From contig JABDFK010000007.1 in assembly GCA_013286585.1 (NCBI GenBank), forward strand, positions 1-64,000: a DNA stretch of 64,000 bases, given 5' to 3'. The notes under the pieces are model-generated. The model saw nothing but the letters and a program-made list of their open reading frames with translations, was not told the DNA's origin and did no database searches. A program made the translations under genes and the position numbers. This document shows positions 1 to 8,415 of this stretch, in pieces. This DNA is from Deltaproteobacteria bacterium (lineage in GTDB: Bacteria; Bdellovibrionota; Bdellovibrionia; Bdellovibrionales; Bdellovibrionaceae). Each line of letters opens with the position of its first letter. The first letter of the stretch is position 1.

Positions 1-554
1 TCGACGAATCCTGGACAAACGCAATTGGCGCGAATTTTTCTGCTGCCCAAACCCAGCGCCAAACTCTGAGTCCAATTGACCATGGCGGCCTTAGAAGCAC
101 TGTAGGCAGAAGTGTCAGCGGTGGGCTTCAGGCCCAGAGTCGAAGAAACATTGGTGATCGAGTGGGAATATCCAGATCTCATCAGCGGCAGCAGGTTTTG
201 TACGACGAAGACCGCGCCAAAGAGATTCACTTGAAACTGACTGAGCCAAATTTCAGCGCCGCCGTCGCCCACAGGGTGGCCACGAAAGATCCCGGCGTTG
301 TTGATCAGAGCAATGCCCTCTGGTGACTGTTCGGAGATTTTGCCTGCCAGTTCTTGCACCTGGGACTCCTGGCCTACATCACAAGAATGCCAGTGGACTT
401 GGCCCTTTCCTTGTGAGCAAAGGCGCCCAGTCTCTTCCAGTTTTCCGCTGTCCCGACCCACTAAGAACAAGTCGTAATGATTTTTATGGAATAGCATGGC
501 CGTGGCCCGACCAATTCCACTTCCAGCTCCGGTGATGACGGCTAATTTTTTCAT
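1..554 (-). CDS. Short-chain dehydrogenase/reductase (partial, C-terminus outside window)
   Basis: The first 184 codons of an SDR-family oxidoreductase are present and the gene runs off the left edge. The N-terminus has the Rossmann dinucleotide motif TGAGSGIG about 8 residues in, then the NNAG strand motif, and a catalytic stretch with Ser, then YSASK, where Tyr and Lys are the proton-transfer pair. The visible end, IRANCVCPGFV, matches the usual SDR segment after the active site. It is therefore expected to be a soluble NAD(P)-dependent reductase of an alcohol, ketone or sugar. The substrate cannot be read from the sequence. The start chosen is the ATG at 554, just before the glycine-rich motif. 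It does not appear to be in an operon with the small gene upstream, which ends in its own terminator. Confidence 0.88.
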   Translation of the reverse strand, partial: MKKLAVITGAGSGIGRATAMLFHKNHYDLFLVGRDSGKLEETGRLCSQGKGQVHWHSCDVGQESQVQELAGKISEQSPEGIALINNAGIFRGHPVGDGGAEIWLSQFQVNLFGAVFVVQNLLPLMRSGYSHSITNVSSTLGLKPTADTSAYSASKAAMVNWTQSLALGLGSRKIRANCVCPGFV

Positions 555-590
555 GTTGGCAATATAGCAAGGTAGGGCGTGCGGGACAAA

Positions 591-616
591 ATAAAAACCC
601 GGGTTTTGGCCCGGGT
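591..616 (-). terminator. Rho-independent terminator of the small Cys/His protein gene
   Basis: On the minus strand a perfect 7-bp stem ACCCGGG/CCCGGGT with a 6-nt loop (CCAAAA) is followed directly by TTTTAT. It lies 26 bases downstream of the stop codon of the gene at 642-890. Confidence 0.85.
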
Positions 617-641
617 CTGAAATTAAAGATCTGAACTAAGC

Positions 642-890
642 TTACGCCGCTTTTTGGGTGCGTCGAAGCCAAGCATGGTACTTTTTATCAAAGTCCTTGG
701 CTTTGTAGCCATCGATGGTGAGAAGGCCTTCTTTGAACCAAAAATAGTGCTCTTCGCAGAAACCAGCGCGTTCTGGCTTTTTCTTGCAATCTTCAGAGAT
801 GCACTTTTCCGGTCGCAACTGGGTCACATTGGACGGCATCTGTTTGTTAAGGTCCTGAGCGGCTTTATTGGTCGCATTCTTATCTGACAT
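642..890 (-). CDS. Small soluble protein with a Cys/His cluster
   Basis: This 82-residue protein has no family I can name. Its middle carries a C-x4-C-x9-C-x2-H cluster (residues about 30 to 48) that could bind zinc. The surroundings are rich in Lys and Glu, followed by an aromatic helix-like segment (HYFWFKEG) and a basic C-terminus ending WLRRTQKAA. There is no signal peptide or membrane segment, so it is probably cytoplasmic. The ATG at 890 is preceded by a strong AGAAGGAGG ribosome binding site and the gene is followed by a clear terminator, so it looks like a well expressed single-gene unit. A small nucleic-acid-binding or regulatory protein is possible, but this is inference only. Confidence 0.75.
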   Translation of the reverse strand: MSDKNATNKAAQDLNKQMPSNVTQLRPEKCISEDCKKKPERAGFCEEHYFWFKEGLLTIDGYKAKDFDKKYHAWLRRTQKAA

Positions 891-1014
891 GAAGTTCCTC
901 CTTCTAAAAAAGTCTTCACACAGTATTTATCGGCTAGCCTGGACGAAAGCTGAGGAGAAAAATATCATTCTCAAAATGAGACGGCGAATTGTTGAAAAGA
1001 TCGACGATATTGTA

Positions 1015-1085
1015 TCGGTCCACGGTCCTCAGTTCACAGTCCACGGTCACGGTAGGGGTAACTGTAAACCCGGACAGAGGACAGA
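1015..1085. repeat. Heptad-repeat hairpin element, copy 1
   Basis: Positions 1015-1049 are five 7-base units in phase (TCGGTCC, ACGGTCC, TCAGTTC, ACAGTCC, ACGGTCA). The complementary sense appears at 1072-1085 as two units of GGACAGA. The two sides can pair, giving a hairpin-like element of about 71 bases. A second element of the same design lies at 42565-42673. The element fills the gap between the small Cys/His gene and the end of the solute-binding protein gene; otherwise the stretch 891-1087 holds only the Shine-Dalgarno of the former. Confidence 0.6.
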
Positions 1086-1087
1086 AA

Positions 1088-2599
1088 TCATTTGGCGCTG
1101 ATATGATGAAGCTCTGCCAAATTTAATTGATAAAGTTCGTTGAAATGCCAATCCTTCCACTCCGGCCGAATGAGTATCGAAAAATACTCGGGCCCGGTGG
1201 GAATCAGATAAAATCCATGGATCAGAAAGTCCATTCCCTTTTGGCAGAGCTTGGCCTTCTGCTTTTTGTCATTGATGGACCTCATCTTTCGGACGAGTTC
1301 GTTGATCTCCGGGGAATCTAGGTGAATCCAGTTTTCCACTGCCGAGGGCAGGAAATTTTCCAAAACGCTGAGGCAAGTGGGTCGGGTCGGCGTGGGGGTT
1401 GCGTAAAAAATCGTGGGTGGCGCTTTCTTCCACTGGTCGATAAAAATCTTTCCGTCCATCTGCGAAAGTTGAACCTGAATATTGAGATTTTGGCGCCATT
1501 GGGACTGCATCCACTGTGCGCTGCGATCCACATCACCGCCGATGAGTTTAGAGTAGCTCAGTGTCAAATTTTGATAGACCGGCTTTTCAGAAAGATCTGA
1601 TTTTTTCGGAATGAAATCAACACAAGAGGGATGAGGCAATAAATTTTCTGGAAGTCCCGAGCAACCCGGACGGGGCTTGGCCGAAAACAAGGCCTGCAGT
1701 TCAGCGTAATTCAACGACTGCGCCAGAGTTTTGCGGGCCTCTGCTTGAGTTCTTAGCGAAGCATCGAAGCCAAAATAATCAAAACGCAGTTGATCAATGA
1801 CATAATAGTCAGGGCGATCCTTGAACTGCGGAATGTACAAAGTCGGAAGTCGGCGCAGGAAATCGAGCTCCTTCTTTTCATAGAGATTCATAGCGACGGT
1901 CTCTTCAGCCACGAAAAAGAATTCCAGTTCTGGGCGTTGGAAACCCTTGGGGTTTGGAAAGTGCTGATTGGGAACGAGGTTGATTTTCAGCTTTGGCTGC
2001 CAAGATTTGATTTGATACGGGCCAGAGAACGCACTTTGGGGTGACAGAAAATCATCATCGACATTTTCGCTGAAGCTGGGAGAGAAAATCGGATTGGCCA
2101 AATTGTAGATGAACTCATAGTCCGGATTTTCTAACTCTAAAATGAGTTCGTTGCCCTTGGCCGAAGCCCCTAGACTTTCGAAAGGGGTTTTTCCAGAAAG
2201 GACAGAGTTGGCATTTTTCAAGCCCAACAGTAAATCCGCACGCAGTCCCGGGGATTTAGGGTTTAGAAAATGTTTGAAGGTCTTAATGAAGTGTTCGGCA
2301 TGAATGGCTTCGCCATTGCTGAACTGCGCTTTCGGATCGATGGAGCAAGTGATTTTCGTGGATGAACTCTGCCGACATTGACCAAGAAGTGGATGCAGCT
2401 CTCCTTTTTCATACCAAAGCAAAGATCCGTGAACGGCGCTAAAAAGAAAGGCGCCAGAGGTATTTTTTTGTTTGAGAGGATTTAAACTGATGGGCTCGGA
2501 ACCTAGATGCAGGCGAAATTTATTGGTGGAATCCGCAAAGCTAGAGCCACTCGCTAAAAGCATTCCAGTCACTGCGGCTAAACACAGAAATTGTCGCAT
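1088..2599 (-). CDS. Periplasmic peptide-type ABC solute-binding protein (SBP family 5)
   Basis: The 503-residue product is a substrate-binding protein of the oligopeptide/dipeptide transporter class (OppA/DppA, SBP_bac_5). A signal peptide occupies residues 1 to about 22, with cleavage after SSFA. No lipobox cysteine follows, so it should be soluble in the periplasm. After the signal comes the family's N-terminal pattern LGSEPISLNPL, then a first lobe segment in which pathway intermediates such as FSNGEAIHAEHFIKTFK are typical. The length is close to the family norm of 500-550. No permease or ATPase genes adjoin it, so this is an orphan binding protein that would have to use a transporter encoded elsewhere. 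The ligand cannot be deduced. The next gene upstream, an acyl-CoA dehydrogenase, stops only 10 bases before this start and may be cotranscribed. Confidence 0.85.
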   Translation of the reverse strand: MRQFLCLAAVTGMLLASGSSFADSTNKFRLHLGSEPISLNPLKQKNTSGAFLFSAVHGSLLWYEKGELHPLLGQCRQSSSTKITCSIDPKAQFSNGEAIHAEHFIKTFKHFLNPKSPGLRADLLLGLKNANSVLSGKTPFESLGASAKGNELILELENPDYEFIYNLANPIFSPSFSENVDDDFLSPQSAFSGPYQIKSWQPKLKINLVPNQHFPNPKGFQRPELEFFFVAEETVAMNLYEKKELDFLRRLPTLYIPQFKDRPDYYVIDQLRFDYFGFDASLRTQAEARKTLAQSLNYAELQALFSAKPRPGCSGLPENLLPHPSCVDFIPKKSDLSEKPVYQNLTLSYSKLIGGDVDRSAQWMQSQWRQNLNIQVQLSQMDGKIFIDQWKKAPPTIFYATPTPTRPTCLSVLENFLPSAVENWIHLDSPEINELVRKMRSINDKKQKAKLCQKGMDFLIHGFYLIPTGPEYFSILIRPEWKDWHFNELYQLNLAELHHISAK

Positions 2600-2609
2600 G
2601 CGCTCCCGC

Positions 2610-3770
2610 CTATGGTTTTTCTAACTCCATTTTTGCAATGGTTTGCAATTGCATATTGGAAGTTCCTTCGTAGATCTGGCCAATTTTGGCATCTCGCCAA
2701 AATTTCTCCACCGGATATTCCCGAGTGAAACCATTGCCACCAAAAAGATCAATGGCCATGGACGTGATCTTTTCTGCAGCTTTGGAGGCGAACAATTTGG
2801 CCATCGCTGCGGACTCGATGAAATCCTGTTTTGAATCTTTCAGGCGGGCAGCATTGTAGACCATCAGTCGGGCGGCTTCTAGTTGTGTGCGCATTTCTGC
2901 CAGTTGAAACTGAACTCCCTGAAATTGGGCCAAAGACTTGCCGAACTGTTCCCGAGTTTTCACATAGCCAAGAGCTGCCTCATAGGCGCCTTGAGCGATG
3001 CCGACCATCTGAGCGCCGATGCCAATCCTGCCTTCGTTCAAAGTTTCAATAGCGATTTTGTAGCCCTTGCCAACTTCTCCTAAAACATTGGCTGCCGGAA
3101 CTTCGCAATTTTCGAACAACAGTTCGCAGGTAGAGCTGGCACGAATTCCAAGCTTGTCCTCTTTTTTGCCGACCTTAAATCCGGGAAACGATTTCTCTAC
3201 GATAAAGGCAGTGATGCCCTTGTAACCTTTGCTGGCATCGATATTCGCAAAACAGATGAAGAGACTGGCCTCGTTGCCATTGGTGATCCAAAGCTTATTT
3301 CCGTTCAGGATAAATTTGTCGCCTTTTTGTTCGGCGCGCAGTTTTAAGGCGAAGGCATCAGAGCCGCTGGAACTTTCAGAAAGTGCGTAAGCGCCCACCC
3401 ATTCTTTGGCCAATTTCGGCAAGTACTTTTCTTTTTGAGCTTCGCTGCCCCAGCGAAGAAACGCATTGGTCACCAAAGTGTTCTGCACATCCATCATCAC
3501 CGAAACAGAGCCATCGACCCGGCCCAATTCTTCGACGGCCAGACAGGCCATTGTGAAAGAAGATCCAGCCCCGCCGTATTTTTCGGGATTCTCGACGCCC
3601 ATGAGGCCCATTTCGAAAAGTTTTTTCACTAAACCAGAATTCATTTCGGCTTTTTGATCCATTTCGCTGACCAGAGGGCGAATTTCGTTTTCAGCGAAAT
3701 CGCGAACAGCCTCGCGGAAAGCCTGCTCATCGCTGGTGAATATGGTCAGTGCGGAGGGAGTGGTGTCCAT
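2610..3770 (-). CDS. Acyl-CoA dehydrogenase
   Basis: This 386-residue flavoenzyme oxidises acyl-CoA to enoyl-CoA in fatty-acid or branched-chain amino-acid breakdown, passing electrons to ETF. The three family parts are visible: an N-terminal helical domain, a beta domain with the FAD/substrate signature ALSESSSGSDAF and WITNG, and a C-terminal helical domain ending QIYEGTSNMQLQTIA. The Glu of YEGT is the catalytic base position of short-chain members. A longer reading frame exists, but the start at 3770 has the Shine-Dalgarno GAAGGAGAT at good spacing and gives the normal length of about 380, so I chose it. It is transcribed away from the M50 protease gene. Short-chain or isovaleryl-type specificity is likely but not proven. 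Confidence 0.93.
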   Translation of the reverse strand: MDTTPSALTIFTSDEQAFREAVRDFAENEIRPLVSEMDQKAEMNSGLVKKLFEMGLMGVENPEKYGGAGSSFTMACLAVEELGRVDGSVSVMMDVQNTLVTNAFLRWGSEAQKEKYLPKLAKEWVGAYALSESSSGSDAFALKLRAEQKGDKFILNGNKLWITNGNEASLFICFANIDASKGYKGITAFIVEKSFPGFKVGKKEDKLGIRASSTCELLFENCEVPAANVLGEVGKGYKIAIETLNEGRIGIGAQMVGIAQGAYEAALGYVKTREQFGKSLAQFQGVQFQLAEMRTQLEAARLMVYNAARLKDSKQDFIESAAMAKLFASKAAEKITSMAIDLFGGNGFTREYPVEKFWRDAKIGQIYEGTSNMQLQTIAKMELEKP

Positions 3771-3941
3771 TGAAATCTCCTTCAAAGGTATGTGCGCTAG
3801 AGTATGGCCGTTCTTAGGGAAATCGGTAAGAAATAAGTGGGCCAAAGAGCTTTTTGACATGCTGCTACAATGATGCATTTTCTTTCAGCAGGGATGGCGG
3901 TCAACTGGACAATGATCTGGACGGGCGATAGCCTAAAATCT

Positions 3942-4607
3942 ATGAAATTTGACCTACTAGAGATCGCCGCCCGTGTGGCCATCGGATATCCACCATTCTT
4001 ATTTGCGCTCTGCTTTCATGAATACGCTCATGGTTGGGTGGCCAAGTTGCGAGGCGATCGAACGGCAGAACGAATGGGTCGATTGACCATGAATCCCTTG
4101 TCGCACATCGATCCCATTGGAACATTTTTATTTCCACTGATTGGTATGGCCACAGGAGTGCCGCTGTTTGGTTGGGCTAAGCCCGTGCCTGTCGATGCGC
4201 GGAATTTGAAGAATCCACGAACCGATATGTTCTGGGTGGCGCTGGCTGGACCAGGTTCTAATATATTCTTGGGAATCATCGGCAGTTTCATTTTGGTGCT
4301 GGCGTTGAAGTTTTTTGGAAGCTCCACTTATTTCGGAGCCATCTCTGAGTTGATGCAGACTTTTATTGCCATTAATTTTGTTTTTGCCATTTTCAATTTG
4401 ATTCCGATTCACCCTCTGGATGGCGGCAAGGTTCTAGAGAGATTTATTTCCCCAGCGCTCAATTCTAAGCTGCTCGAACATCAGAGCATGTTTAATATCA
4501 TTCTGTTGGTTCTTTTTCTGACGGGATTCTTAAGTAAATTTATCTTTGCGCCGGCGCAGATCGCCAGCATGTTTTCCATTCAACTGGCTGAGAGGCTGTT
4601 GCTATGA
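3942..4607 (+). CDS. Membrane zinc metalloprotease, peptidase family M50 (site-2 protease type)
   Basis: The 221-residue product is a polytopic inner-membrane protease of the site-2 family, short type without PDZ domains. The zinc ligands are seen in HEYAHG near the N-terminus (HExxH) and in the C-terminal NLIPIHPLDGGKVL segment, where Asp is the third ligand. Four or more hydrophobic segments surround them. Members cleave membrane-embedded substrates, but the target here is unknown. The first ATG of the open frame is at 3870. I prefer 3942 because it gives the usual family length and starts just before the first membrane segment; neither site has a good Shine-Dalgarno. It heads a plus-strand run with trpS overlapping its stop codon by four bases, so transcription with translation and segregation genes is likely. 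Confidence 0.85.
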   Translation: MKFDLLEIAARVAIGYPPFLFALCFHEYAHGWVAKLRGDRTAERMGRLTMNPLSHIDPIGTFLFPLIGMATGVPLFGWAKPVPVDARNLKNPRTDMFWVALAGPGSNIFLGIIGSFILVLALKFFGSSTYFGAISELMQTFIAINFVFAIFNLIPIHPLDGGKVLERFISPALNSKLLEHQSMFNIILLVLFLTGFLSKFIFAPAQIASMFSIQLAERLLL

Positions 4608-5581
4608 GAATCATGGCCGGAATGCGCACAACTGGTCCGCTTCACATTGGCCATTATTTCGGGGCACTCAAAAATTTTCTAGCCATGCAGAGCCAGTACG
4701 AATGTTATTTTGGATTGATGGACTGGCACGCCATGACCACGGCTTACAAGTCCACCTCTGAAATTCCCGCGTGGACTCGTGGGATGTTTGCGGAATTTTT
4801 GGCCTATGGATTGGATCCGGAAAAAAGCACGATTTTTGTGCAAAGTGCGGTTCCAGAACATCTAGAGCTTTACATGATCTTCGGAAATCTAACGCCCATG
4901 GGTTGGCTCGAGCGCGTACCGACATGGAAAGATGCCGAGGAAGAGGCCAAGGCCTCTGATACCCACAATCTGGGTCGATTTGGATATCCGGTGTTGCAAG
5001 CGGCGGATATTGCAATTTATCTAGGCCAAAAAGTACCAGTGGGTGCCGATCAGGTGTCACACCTGGAGCTCACTCGCGAAATCATTCGCAGATTCAATCA
5101 TATTTACAAAGGCAAGTTGCCAGAACCACAGCCTCTGCTCACGGAAACTCCTTTGGTGCCAGGTTTAGATGGTCGAAAAATGAGCAAGTCTTATCACAAT
5201 GGCTTGGATTTAGCCGAAGATCCCAAAGCTCTGGCAAAAAAAGTTCGCGGCATGCCGACGGATCCTCAGCGCGCCCGTCGAGAAGATGTCGGTGACCCTG
5301 AAAAGTGCAATGTCTATACCTATCATAAACTATTTTCCTCTGCGGCTGATTTGGAGTGGGTGGTTCAGGGCTGTACGACGGCGGGGATCGGCTGCGGGGA
5401 CTGCAAAGGGCGGCTTTTGGAAAATATTGAAAAATTGGTCGCCGAACCTCGAGAAAGAAAAAAAGAGTTGTTGAATGATCCAAAAAGACTTGATGAAATC
5501 ATTGCAGCAGGAAATCACAAGGCGCGGCGGGAAGCTGCGAAGAATTTGAAAATGATTAAGGAATGGATAAAAATTTCATGA
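4604..5581 (+). CDS. trpS: Tryptophanyl-tRNA synthetase
   Basis: TrpS charges tRNA-Trp with tryptophan using ATP in the cytoplasm. It is a class I synthetase. The HIGH-type motif is PLHIGHY around residue 12 and the KMSKS loop is GRKMSKSYHN around residue 190. GADQVSHLELTREI, part of the active-site fold, lies between them. At 325 residues the length is normal for bacterial TrpS (about 330). The start overlaps the stop of the upstream protease gene (ATGA-type overlap), and the downstream scpA overlaps its stop, so trpS sits inside one transcription unit. The N-terminal MRIMAGMRTTG is the family's usual SG-R-TG strand with small changes. Nothing is missing. Confidence 0.97.
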   Translation: MRIMAGMRTTGPLHIGHYFGALKNFLAMQSQYECYFGLMDWHAMTTAYKSTSEIPAWTRGMFAEFLAYGLDPEKSTIFVQSAVPEHLELYMIFGNLTPMGWLERVPTWKDAEEEAKASDTHNLGRFGYPVLQAADIAIYLGQKVPVGADQVSHLELTREIIRRFNHIYKGKLPEPQPLLTETPLVPGLDGRKMSKSYHNGLDLAEDPKALAKKVRGMPTDPQRARREDVGDPEKCNVYTYHKLFSSAADLEWVVQGCTTAGIGCGDCKGRLLENIEKLVAEPRERKKELLNDPKRLDEIIAAGNHKARREAAKNLKMIKEWIKIS

Positions 5582-6597
5582 GCTCATCAGCGCAAATCGG
5601 ATCCAATATCACCGTTCATCTGCCTCAGTTTGAAGGGCCTTTAGCCTTGCTGCTCTATCTTATCCGCAAGGAAGAGATGGACATCATGAATATTCAAATC
5701 CACAAGATCACCAATCAGTACATGGATTTCATTAAGCTGATGAAAGAGCTGGATTTGGAAGTGGCGGGTGAATTTATCGCCATGGCGGCGACGCTGATTC
5801 AAATCAAATCGCGGATGTTGCTTCCACAGTACGACGAAAACGGCGAAGTGGTAGAGAGCGAAGATCCGCGCAAAGAATTGATCCAGCGACTGCTCGAATA
5901 TCAAAAGTACCAAGAGGCTTCGAAGTCCTTGTACGAGCGACCGCTGCTGGGTCGGGATTTGTGGGCTCGCGGAGTGCGCGAAAAGTTGGAGGCCCGCGAA
6001 GAAGAGATCGTGCTGGATGAAAATCCGGTTTTTGCGCTGATCACTGCGTGGCGAGCGGCGATGAATTCGGCCAAGAAAAAAGTGCATCAGGTGACCGCTA
6101 AGCTTCAGTCCATCGCTCAACGAATTTTAGATTTCAAAGATCGGCTGATTGTGGGTCAGCGGGTGGCGCTGTCCTCTTTGATTGATGCGGACCCAATGAA
6201 TCCTTCTGTCGGAATCGAGCGGCGAAAAAATGTGCTGATCACTTTTCTCTCTGTGCTAGAGCTTGGAAAGATGGGATTTGTTTCTTTGTTTCAACCGACG
6301 GTGTATCAAGAAATTTACGTGCAAGCGACAAAACCCATCGAAAGCCAAGCTATGTCCAAAGTCGAAGAGTACGACAATATCTATGCATCGCAAGCGGCAG
6401 AAGCTCTGATCGATAAGGCTGAGGTTGCGGTGACCTTGGACGTCGACGACGAGGCTCCCGCAGCAACTGTGGCAGGGACGACTCCGACAATAGACCCCGA
6501 ATTTGACGAGCAGTTGAGTGAAAGTGCCGCTATCGAAATGGCGACGGACGATGAAATTGCGCAAGCGGAACAAGAATTAGGCGAGGTGAACACATGA
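5578..6597 (+). CDS. scpA: Segregation and condensation protein A
   Basis: ScpA is the kleisin subunit that bridges the SMC heads and, with ScpB, forms the chromosome-condensing complex. The N-terminal SMC-neck-binding region VHLPQFEGPLALLLYLIRK is typical, followed by the conserved helix EFIAMAATLIQIKSRMLLP. A charged middle and a winged-helix C-terminal part that would touch the SMC cap follow, near ALSSLIDADP and FLSVLELGKMGFVSL. The 339-residue length exceeds many ScpAs (about 250) because of an acidic C-terminal tail rich in Glu and Asp. I chose the ATG at 5578, which overlaps the trpS stop as ATGA; an in-frame ATG at 5563 is an alternative. scpB overlaps its end, so the two subunits are coupled. 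No smc gene is present in the window. Confidence 0.93.
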   Translation: MSSSAQIGSNITVHLPQFEGPLALLLYLIRKEEMDIMNIQIHKITNQYMDFIKLMKELDLEVAGEFIAMAATLIQIKSRMLLPQYDENGEVVESEDPRKELIQRLLEYQKYQEASKSLYERPLLGRDLWARGVREKLEAREEEIVLDENPVFALITAWRAAMNSAKKKVHQVTAKLQSIAQRILDFKDRLIVGQRVALSSLIDADPMNPSVGIERRKNVLITFLSVLELGKMGFVSLFQPTVYQEIYVQATKPIESQAMSKVEEYDNIYASQAAEALIDKAEVAVTLDVDDEAPAATVAGTTPTIDPEFDEQLSESAAIEMATDDEIAQAEQELGEVNT

Positions 6598-7859
6598 GTT
6601 TAGCCAAAAGAAAAAAATCCAAGTCAGCCATTTCTGAGCCTGTCACGGCGGAGGTTGAGGCACCGGAAGTGATACTCAGTGAAGCTGAAATGGAAATGGA
6701 GCTAGGTGCGGCCCTTCCTCCACAAGAAGAAGAGGTGGCTCACTTTCTGCCTGAAGCCTCTGAATCGGAGCTGTCAACGGAAGTGTTGCCGGACAGTGAA
6801 TCTGTCGAAGGCACGGAACTTGATGCCTTTGAATCGGCGCAAATTGAAGATTTGGAATTCATTGAAGAGGAACAGTTGGACTCGATCCTAGAGAGCATTC
6901 TTTTTGCCACCGATCGACCAGTGAGTTTGAATTCGATTCGGCTTGTTTTTAAAGGTACAAATATCAAAGTCGATAAGATCAGGCGAGCTTTGGACCGACT
7001 GGCTGTGGAGTTGGCTGGCGCCCGACGTGGAGTTTCTCTGGAAGAAGTTCCAGGTGGCTACCAGCTGCGCACGAAGATCGACAATATGCAGTTCCTTTCC
7101 CGCACATTGAAGGCCAGACCTTTCCGTCTGTCTGGACCAGCTTTGGAAGTGCTCTCTATCGTCGCTTACAAACAGCCCATGGTGAAGTCAGAGATCGACG
7201 ACATTCGCGGAGTAGAGTCCGGCCATCTGCTGCGTGCATTGATGGAAAAAAACTTGGTCACTTTCGCCGGTAAGTCAGAACTTCCTGGAAAGCCCATGCT
7301 CTATGAGACCACCAGAAAGTTCCTGGAAATTTTTGGCTTAAGAAATCTAAAAGAATTGCCCACTCTTTCTCAAATTGACGAACTTTTGCCAGAAGGAATC
7401 ACCGAAGAGCCAGAGAAGCAGACCTTGGCTCAGTTGACGGACAATTTATCCGAGCAAGTGATTGGAAGTTATTCTCAGGGTGAAGAAGAACTGAATAAAA
7501 TTTCTACCGAGCTGAATGAGATCGCTACCAGCAGCGATTTTTTCGAAGCTGAAAAAATCAAACAAAAGCAAAAACGTGAAAGCGAACGGGCGCAAAACAT
7601 CCGCGAAGCAATTTTGATGGGCGAAGCTGTTTCTAGTCGCGACAAAAACTGGCTGACCCGATTTGACGAGGCGCAAATGTTGGGTGAAAAATTCGTCGAT
7701 ACGGACGCTTCAGCGATCACACCAGTGCCAGAGGCAGTTGCTGCGGAGACTGCGACCGAAGAGTCTGACGAAGAGCGACTATTTCCTGAAGAAAGTCTTG
7801 AAGCCAATGACCTAGCAGATATTGAGGACGATGGGCATAACGGAGAAGCATCAATCTAA
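6594..7859 (+). CDS. scpB: Segregation and condensation protein B with long acidic extensions
   Basis: ScpB is the KITE subunit of the SMC complex, a dimer of two winged helices that binds ScpA. The recognisable core covers roughly residues 95 to 265, beginning LDSILESILFATDRPVS and including GPALEVLSIVAYKQPM plus the DDIRGVESGHLLRAL stretch. Around it are an N-terminal extension of about 90 residues and a C-terminal extension of about 150, both rich in Glu and Asp and probably disordered or coiled. Typical ScpB is 180-250 residues, so 421 is unusually long. The start overlaps the scpA stop as ATGA. The next gene begins inside its 3' end. The core assignment is secure, while the role of the tails is unknown. 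Confidence 0.92.
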   Translation: MSLAKRKKSKSAISEPVTAEVEAPEVILSEAEMEMELGAALPPQEEEVAHFLPEASESELSTEVLPDSESVEGTELDAFESAQIEDLEFIEEEQLDSILESILFATDRPVSLNSIRLVFKGTNIKVDKIRRALDRLAVELAGARRGVSLEEVPGGYQLRTKIDNMQFLSRTLKARPFRLSGPALEVLSIVAYKQPMVKSEIDDIRGVESGHLLRALMEKNLVTFAGKSELPGKPMLYETTRKFLEIFGLRNLKELPTLSQIDELLPEGITEEPEKQTLAQLTDNLSEQVIGSYSQGEEELNKISTELNEIATSSDFFEAEKIKQKQKRESERAQNIREAILMGEAVSSRDKNWLTRFDEAQMLGEKFVDTDASAITPVPEAVAAETATEESDEERLFPEESLEANDLADIEDDGHNGEASI

Positions 7860-8415
7860 CACCAAAGCGCGTTTGGGTTTGAAGCTCATCCTGTCGGTTT
7901 GGATCATTTACCATGTGTTTTGCATCGTCGTGCTTCCCGATGGAAGTTCGTTTCTGGGTCGCTATTTCGAACCGGTCATGCTGCCTTATGCGAATACACT
8001 AGGAATCAACACCACATGGAATTTTTATTCACCGGACCCAGCGAACACCATGTATTTTTCCTACAGCGTGCATTTCGAAAACGATCAGGGAGAAGAGCTG
8101 AAGCCCAGTATTCAAGAGTATCTGCCTCCGGAAAAAGATCAGATCGTCACCGATTCTAGTAAGCGACGTCTATTGTATGCCATGAGATTTCTGGCTTTGG
8201 ATCCACATCGATTGCAAGTCTTAATGGCCCCCTGGATCTGTCGAGAGTACGAAGGCGCCACTAGGATTTACATCAGCCACGTGGTCGAAAGAATCCCGTC
8301 TTTGGATGAAGTGATGTCACGCGAGAATGAAAGTGTGGCTGATCTGCGAGTGAAGGAAAAAAGCCCAGGTATGCAGTACAACTGCAAGTCTAAGCCTGAC
8401 GAGGTTCTGCTATGA
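7831..8415 (+). CDS. Membrane-anchored protein paired with an HTTM-type protein
   Basis: The 194-residue product has one N-terminal hydrophobic segment (about residues 16 to 34, LGLKLILSVWIIYHVFCIVVL) and a mostly soluble remainder beginning WNFYSPDPANTMYFSY. I do not recognise a named family with certainty. The W-x-FYSPDP motif resembles small partner proteins often found beside HTTM-domain membrane proteins. Its stop overlaps the next gene, an HTTM-type protein, and its start lies inside scpB, so the pair is likely cotranslated. Starts at TTG 7822 or ATG 7831 are both possible; a GAGG lies just ahead of the latter but is close. A joint membrane function with the downstream protein is inferred from coupling only. 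Confidence 0.7.
   Translation: MGITEKHQSNTKARLGLKLILSVWIIYHVFCIVVLPDGSSFLGRYFEPVMLPYANTLGINTTWNFYSPDPANTMYFSYSVHFENDQGEELKPSIQEYLPPEKDQIVTDSSKRRLLYAMRFLALDPHRLQVLMAPWICREYEGATRIYISHVVERIPSLDEVMSRENESVADLRVKEKSPGMQYNCKSKPDEVLL

Noticed and set aside
5139-5483. Minus-strand open frame of 114 codons inside trpS
   Set aside because: It is a shadow of a well supported gene, has no Shine-Dalgarno and no recognisable motif; the same holds for other overlapping frames.
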